Positions 35,177-44,006 of a stretch of 64,000 nucleotides of DNA are shown here, piece after piece (within the stretch, counting starts at the first letter, position 1; each line of letters opens with the position of its first letter). Origin of the DNA: BOG-908 sp963795825 (GTDB lineage: Bacteria; Pseudomonadota; Alphaproteobacteria; Acetobacterales; Acetobacteraceae); the NCBI GenBank assembly GCA_963795825.1, contig CAWCIW010000001.1:310001-374000 (forward strand), written 5' to 3'. Below the pieces are notes generated by a model, which saw only the letters and a list, made by a program, of their open reading frames with translations, was not told the DNA's origin and did not search any database. Position numbers and translations under genes: made by a program.

Positions 35177-36800
35177 TTACTTCCCGTGTGTGCGGCCGAT
35201 GAAGCCGGCCACGTTATCATGAAGTTGTTGCAGCGAAGCCTGGTGCGCATAAACCATGTGCCCGGACTGGTACTGCTTGAACTCGATATTGCCGGCCAGA
35301 CGGTCCGGTATAGGCAGATGCTGCATCTCGTAGATACCCTCGTAGAACGGCGTCGCCAGATCGTAATAGCCGGCGTTGAGCTGTATCTTCAGGTTCGGGT
35401 TCATCTTCAGTGCGGCTGCAATGTCCGGCATCACGTTGGCCGATTGCGGCAGCTTCTCGTTGGCACCGGGCGGCTGGTGCTGCATGTCCCACCAGCGGAA
35501 CACGTCGATCTCCGGCTTGTAGGCCACGCCTTCGCCGAAATGCAGGACGCGCCGCACATAATCGTTGAAGCTGCTGACATAGGCGCTGCTGATCGAGGCG
35601 GATTGCGGATCGTAATCCGCTTCCTTGCTGAGCGGATCCATCGTCGGGCCGGAGAACCGCGTATCCAGCCGGCCCGTCGTGGTGTCGGTATCGTCCTGCA
35701 GCGTCTTCTCGAACTCGCCGCCAGTGATGCGCATGTTCGCCTTGCGTATATAGGCGGCGGGCAGGCCGGTATAGTCGTGCAACTTGGCGATGATCGCGTC
35801 CTTCTTCGCCGGCCGGCAGCGTATTGCCGGCCGCCAGCGCCAGCGTGTAGTCGCCCATCGCGAACTGCTCCACCTGGCCCAGGAACGCCGGCAGGTTGCC
35901 AGGCGGATTGGCGCCGAGCTTGTGGTGATACCACGCCGTCGCGGCATAGGTCGGCAGCGCCAGCGGATAGGCCACGTCGATGCCCGGATTGGTCTCCGGC
36001 CCGTCCACGCTGGTATCGAAACTGAGTATCTGGCTCAGCAGGATCACGCCGTTCAGATCGAGGCTGTATTCGGATTGCAGCATGTTGGACACCACGGCGG
36101 ACCGCGTGGTGCCGTAGCTCTCGCCGAACAGGTATTTCGGCGAATTCCAGCGATTGTATTTCGACAGGAAATTGGTGATGAACTCGCTGAACGCATGCGC
36201 GTCCGCGTCGATGCCGTAGAACGCTTTCTCCTTGTCGTGGCCGGCAATCCTGCTGAATCCGGTGCCCGGCGCATCGACGAACACCATGTCCGTCGCGTCC
36301 AGCAGGCTCTGGTCGTTGTTGACGAGCTGGTAAGGTGCGGCCGGCGTGTGGCTGTCATCGAGCGTGACAACGCGGCGCGGCCCAAAGGCGCCCATGTGCA
36401 GCCACACGCTGGAAGATCCCGGACCGCCGTTGAAGAAGAACGTGATCGGCCGGCCCTCCGCCGGCGCCCCCTTGGCGAAATACGCCACGTAGAACATCGA
36501 CGCCTCGGCAGTCGGGTTGTGGTCCTCGTCGGCGTCGTCATGGTCCGCCTTGGCCGCGTCGTCCCAGCCTTTCGGGTGGACCACCAGCGTGCCGGCCACC
36601 GCGTTATAGGCGATCGGCCGGCCGCCGACCGTCACGGTGCCGTCGCTGGCGCGCGATTCCGGCTTGAAATGCGGCTGCTTGGCGGCGTCCTTGTCGGCAT
36701 CGTGCGGCTTGGCGGGGGCGTCGGCGGCGTTGGCCAGGCTGCCCGTGGCGAGCAGTCCTGCCGCCAGGAGTGCCGCGCGTATGCCGTTCGTCTGCTTCAT
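35177..36800 (-). pseudogene. S10 family serine carboxypeptidase-like protein, one frame break
   Basis: A signal peptide (MKQTNGIRAALLAAGLLATGSLANA) is followed by the S10 fold: FFFNGGPGSSSVWLH (oxyanion region), VFVDAPGTGFS, the catalytic serine in LFGESYGTTRS, then, after a break near 35810, the catalytic aspartate in LNAGYYDLATP and histidine in QYQSGHMVYAH. Two frames overlap across 35217-35947. The total is one base over a multiple of three, so a single inserted base near AGNTLPAG/KKDAIIAKL explains it. Expected product about 541 residues, periplasmic. The enzyme releases C-terminal residues from peptides. Confidence 0.82.
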
Positions 36801-36857
36801 CGGAGGTATGCCGTCCTGCATGTTGTTCGCGGCAGGGTTTCTCGATCTTGGGGAGAA

Positions 36858-36932
36858 AGGCAAGGCAAGCAGTCCTTTTTTGAAAAAAAGGACCAAAAAA
36901 CTTTTGCTTCCTGCCTGCCCAAAGGCCCGTGT
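36858..36932 (+). repeat. Nested palindromic element 17 (left half)
   Basis: Head TCCTTTTTTGAAAAAAAGGA with CCAAAAAACTTTTGCTTCCTGCCTGCCC. It lies upstream of the leftward S10 gene and behind the stop of the leftward transglycosylase gene. Confidence 0.65.
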
Positions 36933-36960
36933 CGAATTTTCGGCGCCGCGCCTGGCAGAC

Positions 36961-38343
36961 TCAGCCGCCTGGGGCTACGGGCACGCAGGATTGGGCTTGC
37001 GCGCGCAGGTCCCGGCAGGCGGCTGCGGCGTTCTGTGCCGACAGGCCCAGCAGCCTTGCCTTGTACATCACCTGGCCGCCGAACGGGGCCGTGGTTCCCA
37101 GCACGGCCTGCGCGCCGCCAAGCTCGCTCGGTGCCAGCGACCGCACGCTCTCCGCCGTGCGCCTGGCCTGGGCCGGCGTCGGAAACGCGCCCACCTGGAT
37201 CGCCCAGCGTCCCGTCGCCATCGCCGGGCGTATCCGCGCGCCCTGCGCCCGCGCGAACGACACGCTCTGCGCGCGCGCCGTCGCCGCATACGTCACCTTC
37301 GCGCTTTGCTGCGCGTAGGCGGTTTGTGTGTGCGCAATCCCCAGATCGCCGGCAAACCGGTAGGGCGCCGGTGTTGCGGCCGCCACGCGCACAGGCGCGG
37401 CGCGACACGGTGCTGTCGGATCATACGCCGCATCCGGATCCTGCCAGCAATGCGCGCCGCTCGGCGCGGCCGCTGCATAGGTCGGCGGCGGCGCGCGCCG
37501 GCACGGCGCCGTCGGGTCATACGCGCCGTTCGGATCCTGCCAGCAATTCGCCGGCGCCGGCCGGGCATACGCGCCGACGGGCATCGGCGGGGCTATGTTG
37601 GCAGCCGCGAGGACCAGCGCGGAGGGCGGCGCCTGCTGCGGCGCGCTGCGGCACGGCGCTGTCGGGTCATACGCCGCATCCGGATCCTGCCAGCACCTTG
37701 CGGCCGACCCCTGGGCGAAATCGTGCAGCACCGGGCCGGGTGCGGCAGGCGCGGATTGCTCGGCGAACGCCGCCAGCGGCCCGCTCGCCGGCAGCTCGCT
37801 GCCCAGGCCGGGTGCTGCGGAGGCCAGGTAATTCACCGTCTCGTTGGGCAGGCTGCCATGCCCGGCGAGATACATCTGCACCCGGTGCGGGCCGGCATTG
37901 TAGGCCGCGAGGAACGCCGGCGAGCCGAACTGGCCATACAGATCCTTGATGTAGCCGGTGCCGGCCATGATGTTGTCGTGCGGATCGTAAGGGTCCGGCC
38001 CCAGCCCGAACCGGCCCGCCAGCTCGCCATACGTCGCCGGCATGATCTGCATCAGGCCCATCGCACCGGCATCCGACGTGATCGGCTGGCCGTGCAGATA
38101 TTGCCGCCCGCCGCTCTCCTGCTTGATCACCGTGCGTATCCAGGGCTGCGGCACGCCGAAACGGTGCGAGGCCGCGCCGATATACGGGCCCCAGGGATCG
38201 CTGGCCGGACCGGGCGGCGCGTAATTCGCCGGACCGCCGCCGGAGCTGGTGACGGCGCGCTGGCGGCCACCACCGCCGCAGGCCGCGAGGGCACACAGGA
38301 GGAGCATCGGCAGCCAGCGTGCGGCGAGACGGCGTAGGTTCAT
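36961..38343 (-). CDS. Lytic transglycosylase lipoprotein with SPOR domain and triple CWQDP repeat
   Basis: 460 residues. A lipobox (LLLCALAAC) anchors the protein. The SLT domain (about 50-175) has the catalytic glutamate in IKQESGGRQYLHG, then AMGLMQIMPATYGEL, and FLAAYNAGP, the typical goose-lysozyme-like set cleaving peptidoglycan glycan strands. Residues about 210-315 hold three near-identical blocks CWQDP(D/N)xAYDPTAPCRxAP spaced by Pro/Ala linkers. The C-terminal SPOR domain (GRWAIQVGAFPTPAQARRTAESV) should bind denuded glycans at the division septum. It could act in cell separation. Confidence 0.88.
   Translation of the reverse strand: MNLRRLAARWLPMLLLCALAACGGGGRQRAVTSSGGGPANYAPPGPASDPWGPYIGAASHRFGVPQPWIRTVIKQESGGRQYLHGQPITSDAGAMGLMQIMPATYGELAGRFGLGPDPYDPHDNIMAGTGYIKDLYGQFGSPAFLAAYNAGPHRVQMYLAGHGSLPNETVNYLASAAPGLGSELPASGPLAAFAEQSAPAAPGPVLHDFAQGSAARCWQDPDAAYDPTAPCRSAPQQAPPSALVLAAANIAPPMPVGAYARPAPANCWQDPNGAYDPTAPCRRAPPPTYAAAAPSGAHCWQDPDAAYDPTAPCRAAPVRVAAATPAPYRFAGDLGIAHTQTAYAQQSAKVTYAATARAQSVSFARAQGARIRPAMATGRWAIQVGAFPTPAQARRTAESVRSLAPSELGGAQAVLGTTAPFGGQVMYKARLLGLSAQNAAAACRDLRAQAQSCVPVAPGG
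37402..37697 (-). repeat. Three in-frame direct repeats inside the transglycosylase gene
   Basis: Blocks of about 50 bases at 37648-37697, 37499-37548 and 37402-37450 each encode CWQDP(D/N)(A/G)AYDPTAPCR. Each has two cysteines, which could form a disulphide loop in the periplasm. Confidence 0.75.
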
Positions 38344-38415
38344 TACGGATAGCTCCGCGCGCAGCGGCTTGCGTCAGTATGTCATTGTTGGGGTCGGCGC
38401 TGCAAGCTTGCCGGT

Positions 38416-38492
38416 TAGGGCAAGCAAGGTAGGCCTTCTTTTTCGAGAAAAAGAAGCAAAAAGCTTTTGCTCTGACGCCTGCACCGTGGCGT
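38416..38492 (+). repeat. Nested palindromic element 18 (left half, long-form core)
   Basis: Head CTTCTTTTTCGAGAAAAAGAAG, arm TGACGCCTGCACC and a trace of the central segment (GCGGACCGATCCGCTTGCAG, to 38520). The right head is missing; the next gene (trpF) ends shortly after. Confidence 0.65.
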
Positions 38493-38547
38493 AACTCTGT
38501 CTGCGGACCGATCCGCTTGCAGAATCAGCCTGGTTTGCGTGCCTTTC

Positions 38548-39180
38548 TTACCGCGCTATCGCCCGCGCCTGCGCCACGAACCCCGCAATCAACCCCGGCT
38601 CCTTCACCCCTGGCGCGCTCTCCACCCCGGACGACACGTCCACCGCCTGCGCCCCGCTCTGCAGGATCGCCCGGCCCACATTGCCCTGCGTCAGCCCGCC
38701 CGCGAGCATCCAGGGTGCGCCTGGCTCCCAGCCCGCCAGCATCGTCCAGTCCAGCGCGGCGCCGTTCCCGCCCGGGCGGTCCGCACCCGCGGGCGGTTTG
38801 GCCTCCACCACCAGGCACGATGCCACACCGGCACCTTCCGGCAACTCCGCCGCATTGGCCACGCCGACCGCGCGCCACACCGGAACGCCGAACCGCGCGC
38901 GTATCGCGCCGATCCGCGCCGGCGCCGCATAGAGCTGCAGCGCGCTCAGCGCGACGCTGTCCAGCGTTGCGGAGATCTCGTCGTCGGTGGGATCCACGAA
39001 CAGCCCGACCCGGCCTGGCCCGCCCGGCGCACGATGCGACAGCAGGGCGGCCGCGCCAGGGGTGAGGCAGCGCGGCGAGGCCGCGAAAAACACGAAGCCG
39101 ATCCAATCCACCCCCGCCTGCAGACAGGCGTCGAAAGCAGCCTCTGTCGTCACGCCGCAGATCTTCACGCGCACACTCAA
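38548..39180 (-). CDS. trpF: Phosphoribosylanthranilate isomerase
   Basis: About 210 residues. TrpF catalyses the Amadori rearrangement in tryptophan synthesis. The motifs are VKICGVTTEAAFDACLQAGVDWIGFVFFAASPR, with the catalytic cysteine in KICG, GLFVDPTDDEI, LQLYA, WMLAGGLTQGNV and VDVSSGVESAPGVKE, the phosphate-binding end of the barrel. No ATG begins the sequence near KICG; TTG at 39180 or GTG at 39174 is likely. The usual neighbours trpB and trpA are not visible; downstream (leftward) is the transglycosylase gene. Confidence 0.92.
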   Translation of the reverse strand: MSVRVKICGVTTEAAFDACLQAGVDWIGFVFFAASPRCLTPGAAALLSHRAPGGPGRVGLFVDPTDDEISATLDSVALSALQLYAAPARIGAIRARFGVPVWRAVGVANAAELPEGAGVASCLVVEAKPPAGADRPGGNGAALDWTMLAGWEPGAPWMLAGGLTQGNVGRAILQSGAQAVDVSSGVESAPGVKEPGLIAGFVAQARAIAR

Positions 39181-39237
39181 AACCGCACGCTCACACGCCG
39201 CAAAGCACGCACGCAAACCGCCTGCCCGCGACAGCAC

Positions 39238-39296
39238 ATGATAAAAGCTTTTTGCTTCTTTTTCTCGAAAAAGAAGGCCTTTCTTCCTGACCAGCC
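39238..39296 (-). repeat. Nested palindromic element 19 (right half)
   Basis: AAAAGCTTTTTG followed by head CTTCTTTTTCTCGAAAAAGAAG, between lapA and trpF, both leftward. Core arms are absent. Confidence 0.6.
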
Positions 39297-39301
39297 CCGC
39301 G

Positions 39302-39619
39302 TCACTTAGGCCCAGCCAAAGCCATCCGCGCCGGCCGCACGATAGGCGCCGGCGCCGTATGCGTGCGCAATTCCGCCTCCAAAGCCAGCGCCCGCCGCTC
39401 CGCCCGCCGGTGCCGCCGGCGCGCCGCCACGGTGCCGAACCAAACGAACAAAGCGCCCAGGAAGAAAAACAGCCCGGACGACAGCAGGATCGCGATCGAA
39501 ACCGGCACCTCGACGGTGAAATCCGTGGGCCACAGCCCGAGCGGCGTCGGCTGCGGGTTCGACAGCGCGAACACGATCAGCAGGATCAGGAACGGCAGCA
39601 GAATGATGAAGCGAAGCAT
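39302..39619 (-). CDS. lapA: LapA/DUF1049-family inner-membrane protein
   Basis: 105 residues with two transmembrane segments, FIILLPFLILLIVFALSN and VPVSIAILLSSGLFFFLGALFVWFG, followed by an Arg-rich helix (ARRRHRRAERRALALEAEL). The first segment with the NPQPTPLGLWP loop is the LapA (YciS) signature. In enterobacteria LapA works with LapB in lipopolysaccharide assembly. Placement between ihfB and trpF is common in alphaproteobacteria. Confidence 0.82.
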   Translation of the reverse strand: MLRFIILLPFLILLIVFALSNPQPTPLGLWPTDFTVEVPVSIAILLSSGLFFFLGALFVWFGTVAARRRHRRAERRALALEAELRTHTAPAPIVRPARMALAGPK

Positions 39620-39635
39620 GTGATGCTTGTGTCCG

Positions 39636-39956
39636 TTATGCCGTGGCGCGCGCGCGTATTCGGCCGATGACCCGGTTCGGCTGGTTCACCCGCTCGCGCA
39701 ATTCCTTGCCCGCCTTGAAGAACGGCACCGCTTTTTCATCAACCGGCACGGCCTCGCCGGTGCGCGGGTTGCGGCCGGTACGCGCCTCACGCCGCTTGAT
39801 GGTGAAGGCGCCGAAGCCGCGCAATTCCACCCGCTCGCCGCGGGTGAGCGCCTCGGCGATCTCGTCGAACACGGTGCCCACGATCAGCTCCACATCCGGC
39901 GCGCGTAGATGCGGGTTGGCCGCCGCGAGCTCGGCGATCAGTTCGGACCTGGTCAT
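39636..39956 (-). CDS. ihfB: Integration host factor subunit beta
   Basis: 106 residues. MTRSELIAELAAANPHL at the start and the DNA-binding arm GFGAFTIKRREARTGRNPRTGE are diagnostic of the HU/IHF family; the subunit call rests on its position with rpsA and on the MTRSELI start. IHF bends DNA at sites in promoters, replication origins and phage attachment regions. It lies between sppA and lapA with short gaps (42 and 16 bases), probably one operon. Confidence 0.9.
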   Translation of the reverse strand: MTRSELIAELAAANPHLRAPDVELIVGTVFDEIAEALTRGERVELRGFGAFTIKRREARTGRNPRTGEAVPVDEKAVPFFKAGKELRERVNQPNRVIGRIRARATA

Positions 39957-39998
39957 AGGCTAGTGCCAGCGAAAACCCACGAAGGCACTCGCCACTCC

Positions 39999-40931
39999 TT
40001 AATTTTGCATGAGGGAAGGCTGCCAGAGCGCGTAAAACCCGTCAACGTGAAGGGCCTGGCCGAGCCCCGCATGTGCGCCGAAAACCAGCCCGAGCAGGCT
40101 GTCTGCGTCGGTTTTGCCCAGGCGATCGAACCAGGTGCCCTTTTCCACGTCGCGCACCGGCAGGGCCGCGTCCAGGTGCCGTTGCGTCTGCATCCAGTGC
40201 AGCGCCTGCTGTTCGCCGCCGATCTCGTCGATCAGGCCGAGGCCGAGCGCCTGCCGGCCGGTATAGGCGCGGCCGTCCGCAAGCTGCTGCACGCGCGCCT
40301 TTTGCATGTGCCGGCCGGCGGCCACGATACCGACGAACTGGTCGTACAAATCCATCACCAGCGCCTGCAAATATTGCCGGCCAGGCGCAGACAGCGGCGC
40401 GGTGAAGCTCGGCTGGCCCTTCAGCGGGCCGGACACCAGCGGGTCCGACTTGATGCCGAGCTTGTCTAGCAGGCCGGATACGTCGCCGAGTTCGAGGATC
40501 ACACCGATCGAGCCGGTCAGCGTGCTTTCGCGCGCCACGATATGCGGGGCGGCGACGGCGATCATGTAGCCGGCCGACGCCGCGGTGCCGTCCATCACGG
40601 CGACGACCGGCTTGGCCGCGGCAAGCTGCAGGAGGGCCGCGTGTATGCCCTCGCCGCCGCCGACCGCGCCGCCGGGGGTGTCGAGATGGAGCAGCACGCC
40701 GCGCACGCGGGCGTCCAGGCGCAGGGCGTCAAGCGCCTCGATCTGAGTGCGGCCGTCGCCGATCACGCCGTTTATCGCGTAGCGCGCGATGCGGGCGTTG
40801 CCGCCGCGAGTGCCTTTGGGGGCCACTATTATTGCGGCCAGGACCACCGCGACCACGGCGAGAATGCGCCAAAAGTTCAGGCTGCGTTTGAGGCGCTGGC
40901 GATCGAGAAAGGCGTCGGTTTCGAGAGGCAT
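39999..40931 (-). CDS. sppA: Signal peptide peptidase SppA (S49)
   Basis: 310 residues. One N-terminal membrane helix (ILAVVAVVLAAIIVA) precedes the S49 domain with VLLHLDTPGGAVGGGEGIHAAL, the catalytic serine in DGTAASAGYMIAVAA, and the lysine in IVARESTLTGSIGVI or the later LGIKSDPLVSGPLKG. It degrades remnant signal peptides in the membrane. Start ATG 40931 directly follows palindromic element 20, which separates it from rpsA and leaves no evident ribosome-binding site. Confidence 0.9.
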   Translation of the reverse strand: MPLETDAFLDRQRLKRSLNFWRILAVVAVVLAAIIVAPKGTRGGNARIARYAINGVIGDGRTQIEALDALRLDARVRGVLLHLDTPGGAVGGGEGIHAALLQLAAAKPVVAVMDGTAASAGYMIAVAAPHIVARESTLTGSIGVILELGDVSGLLDKLGIKSDPLVSGPLKGQPSFTAPLSAPGRQYLQALVMDLYDQFVGIVAAGRHMQKARVQQLADGRAYTGRQALGLGLIDEIGGEQQALHWMQTQRHLDAALPVRDVEKGTWFDRLGKTDADSLLGLVFGAHAGLGQALHVDGFYALWQPSLMQN

Positions 40932-41070
40932 AGGCAAGTAAGGCCTTCTTTTTGAGAAAAAGAAGCAAAAAACTTTTGCTCCCTGTCGGGCCGCGTTTCA
41001 GCACTCCCCGACAGGGAGCAAAAGCTTTTTGGTCCTTTTTCTCGAAAAAGGACGACTTCCTTACTTACTC
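40931..41070. repeat. Nested palindromic element 20 (short form, both heads) inside an operon-like string
   Basis: Left head CTTCTTTTTGAGAAAAAGAAG (one base shorter), arms CCCTGTCGGGC and CCCCGACAGGG around GTTTCAGCAC, right head TCCTTTTTCTCGAAAAAGGA. It sits between rpsA and sppA, both leftward, so it may reduce read-through into sppA. Confidence 0.8.
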
Positions 41071-42786
41071 GCTAGCCTGGTTCCGCCGACGTATAGCGGC
41101 CCCCAGGATGTCACCCAGCGAAGCCCCACTATCCGTAGCGCCGAACTCGGCCATAGCCTGCTTGTCCTCCTCCATCTCGCGTCCCTTGATGGTGAGCGAC
41201 AGCTTGCGCGCGGCGCGATCGATCGCGGTGATCTTCGCGTCCACCTTTTCGCCGACCGCGAAACGGTCCGGCCGCTGGTCGCTCTTCTCGCGCGACAGCT
41301 CGGCGCGACGGATGAAGCCGGTGAGAACGTCGTCGATCTTCACCTCGATGCCGTTCGCCTGGATCGCGGTCACGATGCAGGTGACGACTTCGCCCTTCTT
41401 CACCTTGCCCATGCTCTCGGCGAAGGGATCTTCCTGGAGCTGCTTCACGCCGAGCGAGATGCGCTCCTTTTCGGCGTCGATATCCAGCACGCGGGCGGTG
41501 ACCATGCCGCCCTTCTCGTAGGCGTTGATCGCCGTCTCGCCCGCTTCGTCCCAGGAGAGGTCGGACAGATGCACCATGCCGTCGATCTCCGGCGCCAGGC
41601 CCACGAACAGACCGAACTCGGTGATGTTGCGGATCTCGCCCTCGACCGTGCTGCCCACCGGGTGCTCCTCGGCGAACTGCTCCCACGGATTGCGCTGCAC
41701 CTGCTTGATGCCGAGGCTGATGCGACGCTTCGAGGCGTCCACATCGAGCACCATGACGTCGACTTCCTGGCTCGTGGCCACGATCTTGCCGGGATGGACG
41801 TTCTTCTTGGTCCAGCTCATTTCGCTGACATGGACCAGGCCTTCGACGCCGGCCTCCAGCTCCACGAACGCGCCGTAGTCGGTGATGTTGGTGACGCGGC
41901 CACTGAACTTGCCGTTCGGCGGATACTTCTCCGTCACGCCATCCCAGGGATCGGCCTCGAGCTGCTTCATGCCCAGGCTGATGCGCTGGGTATCCGCGTT
42001 GAAGCGGATCACCTGCACGCGGACCTGCTGGCCGATGGTCAGCGCCTCGGCCGGATGGTTGATGCGGCGCCAGGCGATGTCCGTCACATGTAGCAGGCCA
42101 TCGACGCCGCCGAGATCGACGAACGCGCCGTAATCGGTGATGTTCTTGACCACGCCGTCGAGGATCATGCCCTCCTTCAGGCCCTGGATCAGCTCACTGC
42201 GCTGCTCGGCGCGCGTCTCTTCCAGCACGGCACGGCGCGATACCACGATGTTGCCGCGCGCGCGGTCCATCTTGAGGATCTGGAACGGCTGCGGCACGCC
42301 CATCAGCGGGGCCACGTCGCGCACGGGGCGGATATCGACCTGGCTGCCCGGCAGGAACGCCACGGCGCCGCCGAGATCGACGGTAAAGCCGCCCTTGACC
42401 CGGCCGTAGATCGTGCCGTTGACGCGTGTGTTTGCCTCGAACTGCTTCTCCAGCAGGGTCCAGGATTCCTCGCGGCGGGCCTTTTCGCGGCTGAGCACGA
42501 TGGAGCCGTCACGGTCCTCGTAGCGCTCGACGAACAATTCGATGATGTCGCCGGGCTTGATCTCCGGCTTCTGGCCGGGCTGGGTGAATTCCTTGAGCGC
42601 CACGCGCCCTTCGGATTTCAGGCCGACATCGACGATGGCGAATTCTTCAGTGAGGCGGACGACGCGGCCGGTGACGACGGAGCCGTCGAAGCCGGTGTCG
42701 CGGCCTAGGGTCTCATCTAGGAGGGAGGCGAAATCCTCTTCGTCACGCGGGCGCTCTAGGGTTTGGGCGTTGGAGCTGGAAGCCAT
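41065..42786 (-). CDS. rpsA: 30S ribosomal protein S1
   Basis: 573 residues with six S1/OB-type RNA-binding repeats. The repeats are recognisable from segments such as GRVVRLTEEFAIVDVGLKSEGRV, ITDYGAFVDLGGVDGLLHVTDIAW, ITDYGAFVELEAGVEGLVHVSEMSW and ITEFGLFVGLAPEIDGMVHLSDLSW. S1 helps mRNA reach the 30S subunit during initiation. Length and domain number are normal. The gene heads the leftward string rpsA-sppA-ihfB-lapA-trpF. A strong sigma-70 promoter lies about 150 bases upstream. Confidence 0.96.
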   Translation of the reverse strand: MASSSNAQTLERPRDEEDFASLLDETLGRDTGFDGSVVTGRVVRLTEEFAIVDVGLKSEGRVALKEFTQPGQKPEIKPGDIIELFVERYEDRDGSIVLSREKARREESWTLLEKQFEANTRVNGTIYGRVKGGFTVDLGGAVAFLPGSQVDIRPVRDVAPLMGVPQPFQILKMDRARGNIVVSRRAVLEETRAEQRSELIQGLKEGMILDGVVKNITDYGAFVDLGGVDGLLHVTDIAWRRINHPAEALTIGQQVRVQVIRFNADTQRISLGMKQLEADPWDGVTEKYPPNGKFSGRVTNITDYGAFVELEAGVEGLVHVSEMSWTKKNVHPGKIVATSQEVDVMVLDVDASKRRISLGIKQVQRNPWEQFAEEHPVGSTVEGEIRNITEFGLFVGLAPEIDGMVHLSDLSWDEAGETAINAYEKGGMVTARVLDIDAEKERISLGVKQLQEDPFAESMGKVKKGEVVTCIVTAIQANGIEVKIDDVLTGFIRRAELSREKSDQRPDRFAVGEKVDAKITAIDRAARKLSLTIKGREMEEDKQAMAEFGATDSGASLGDILGAAIRRRNQASE

Positions 42787-42933
42787 GAGGGCAGGTTGTT
42801 CCTGTTGTGAGCGGCCCGGGTTCGCCGGGCTCGGTCAGTTGTGTGCGCGCGGCCTGGTGGGCCGGACGGCTTGCCCGTTTGGGGCCGGGTTAACGAAAAC
42901 AGGCCCTGGCTGGGGGCCGGACCTGTGCGCGGG

Positions 42934-42962
42934 CGTATAAAGCATCAAGGTTGTGAAGTCAA
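42934..42962 (-). promoter_or_regulatory. Sigma-70-type promoter of rpsA
   Basis: On the minus strand, TTGACT is followed by a 17-base spacer and TATACG. This is close to consensus in both boxes and spacing. The predicted start near 42926 gives a GC-rich leader of about 140 bases before rpsA, a length compatible with autoregulation by S1 as known in other bacteria. Confidence 0.6.
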
Positions 42963-43025
42963 TCTTTAACATGGGCGGAGTCCGTGGATTTCGCCCTGTG
43001 GCGCATGCTCCCGGAGCCGACCTCA

Positions 43026-43216
43026 GGAAGGAAAGAAAGCAGTCCTTTTTCGAGAAAAAGGACCAAAAAGCTTTTGCTCCGACGCCTGCCCCGCAGCGTG
43101 CTCTTTTTCTGCCAGCCCGTTCGCTTGCAGAAGAAGCCTAAGCCTGCGCGCAGACGTCACAGCAAAAGCTTTTTGCTTCTTTTCTCGAAATAGAAGGCCT
43201 TTCTTCCTTGCAGGCG
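43026..43216. repeat. Nested palindromic element 21 (long form)
   Basis: GGA-type left head, arms CCGACGCCTGCC and GCAGACGTCAC, centre CTGCCAGCCCGTTCGCTTGCAG. The right head is damaged (CTTCTTTTCTCGAAATAGAAG). Confidence 0.75.
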
Positions 43217-43219
43217 CCC

Positions 43220-43946
43220 TCAGAACCGATCCTTCGCCGACCGTATCTGCCCCAACCGCCCGGCATCCGTCGCCCGCAGAAACGGGTTCTCCGCCATCTC
43301 CGCCGACAGCCGAGACGGCACCGTCCGCTCGCCCGCCGCGCGCAGCCGGTCCACCTGCGCCGCCCGCGTGCGCAGCGCCAGGTTGTCCGGCTCCACGGTC
43401 ACCGCGAACCGCGCGTTGCTTTGGGTATATTCGTGGCCGCAGCACACCAGTGCCGCACCCGGCAAGGCGGCCAGCTTGTGCAGCGACGCGAACATCTCCG
43501 CCGCGGTCCCCTCCAGCAGCCGGCCGCAGCCGAGCGAGAACAAGCGTGTCGCCGCACAGCAGAATTTCGCCGTCCGGGATGAAGAACGCGATGTGGCCGC
43601 GCGTGTGGCCAGGCGTGTCGATCACGTGGGCGACGGTATTGCCGAACGGCACGGTATCGCCTTCGGCCACCGCCACGTCGAGCCGGGGCAGGCGATGCGC
43701 GTCCGCCTTGGCGCCTACCACGCGGGCGCCGTAGCGGGCGCGTACCGCGTCGGTGCCGGCCACGTGGTCGTCGTGATGGTGGGTGAGGAAGATGGTGTCC
43801 AGCCGGCCGCCATCGGCATCGATCGCGGCGATCACCGCATCGGCGTCGGCGGGGTCCACGATGCCCACCGCATTGGTGCCGGAATCACGCAGCAGCCAGG
43901 CATAGTTGTCGGAGAACATCGGCACGGCCTGGACTGTGACAGTCAT
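43220..43946 (-). pseudogene. gloB: Hydroxyacylglutathione hydrolase (glyoxalase II), one frame break
   Basis: A metallo-beta-lactamase-fold enzyme that releases lactate from lactoylglutathione in methylglyoxal detoxification. The N-terminal part reads MTVTVQAVPMFSDNYAWLLRD, with the metal motif LTHHHDDHVAGTDAVR and later HVIDTPGHTRGHIAF and GEILLCGDTL. One extra base near 43540 (CGCTTGTTC instead of CGCTGTTC) shifts the frame. The C-terminal part (LVCCGHEYTQSNARFAVTVEPDN) carries the last metal ligand and the glutathione-binding residues. The repaired product would be 242 residues, normal for GloB. Confidence 0.85.
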
Positions 43947-44006
43947 GGACACCACTTTATGTGAAACGAAGGCGAGCCTACCACCGGCCCGCCGCAAACG
44001 CACCGC

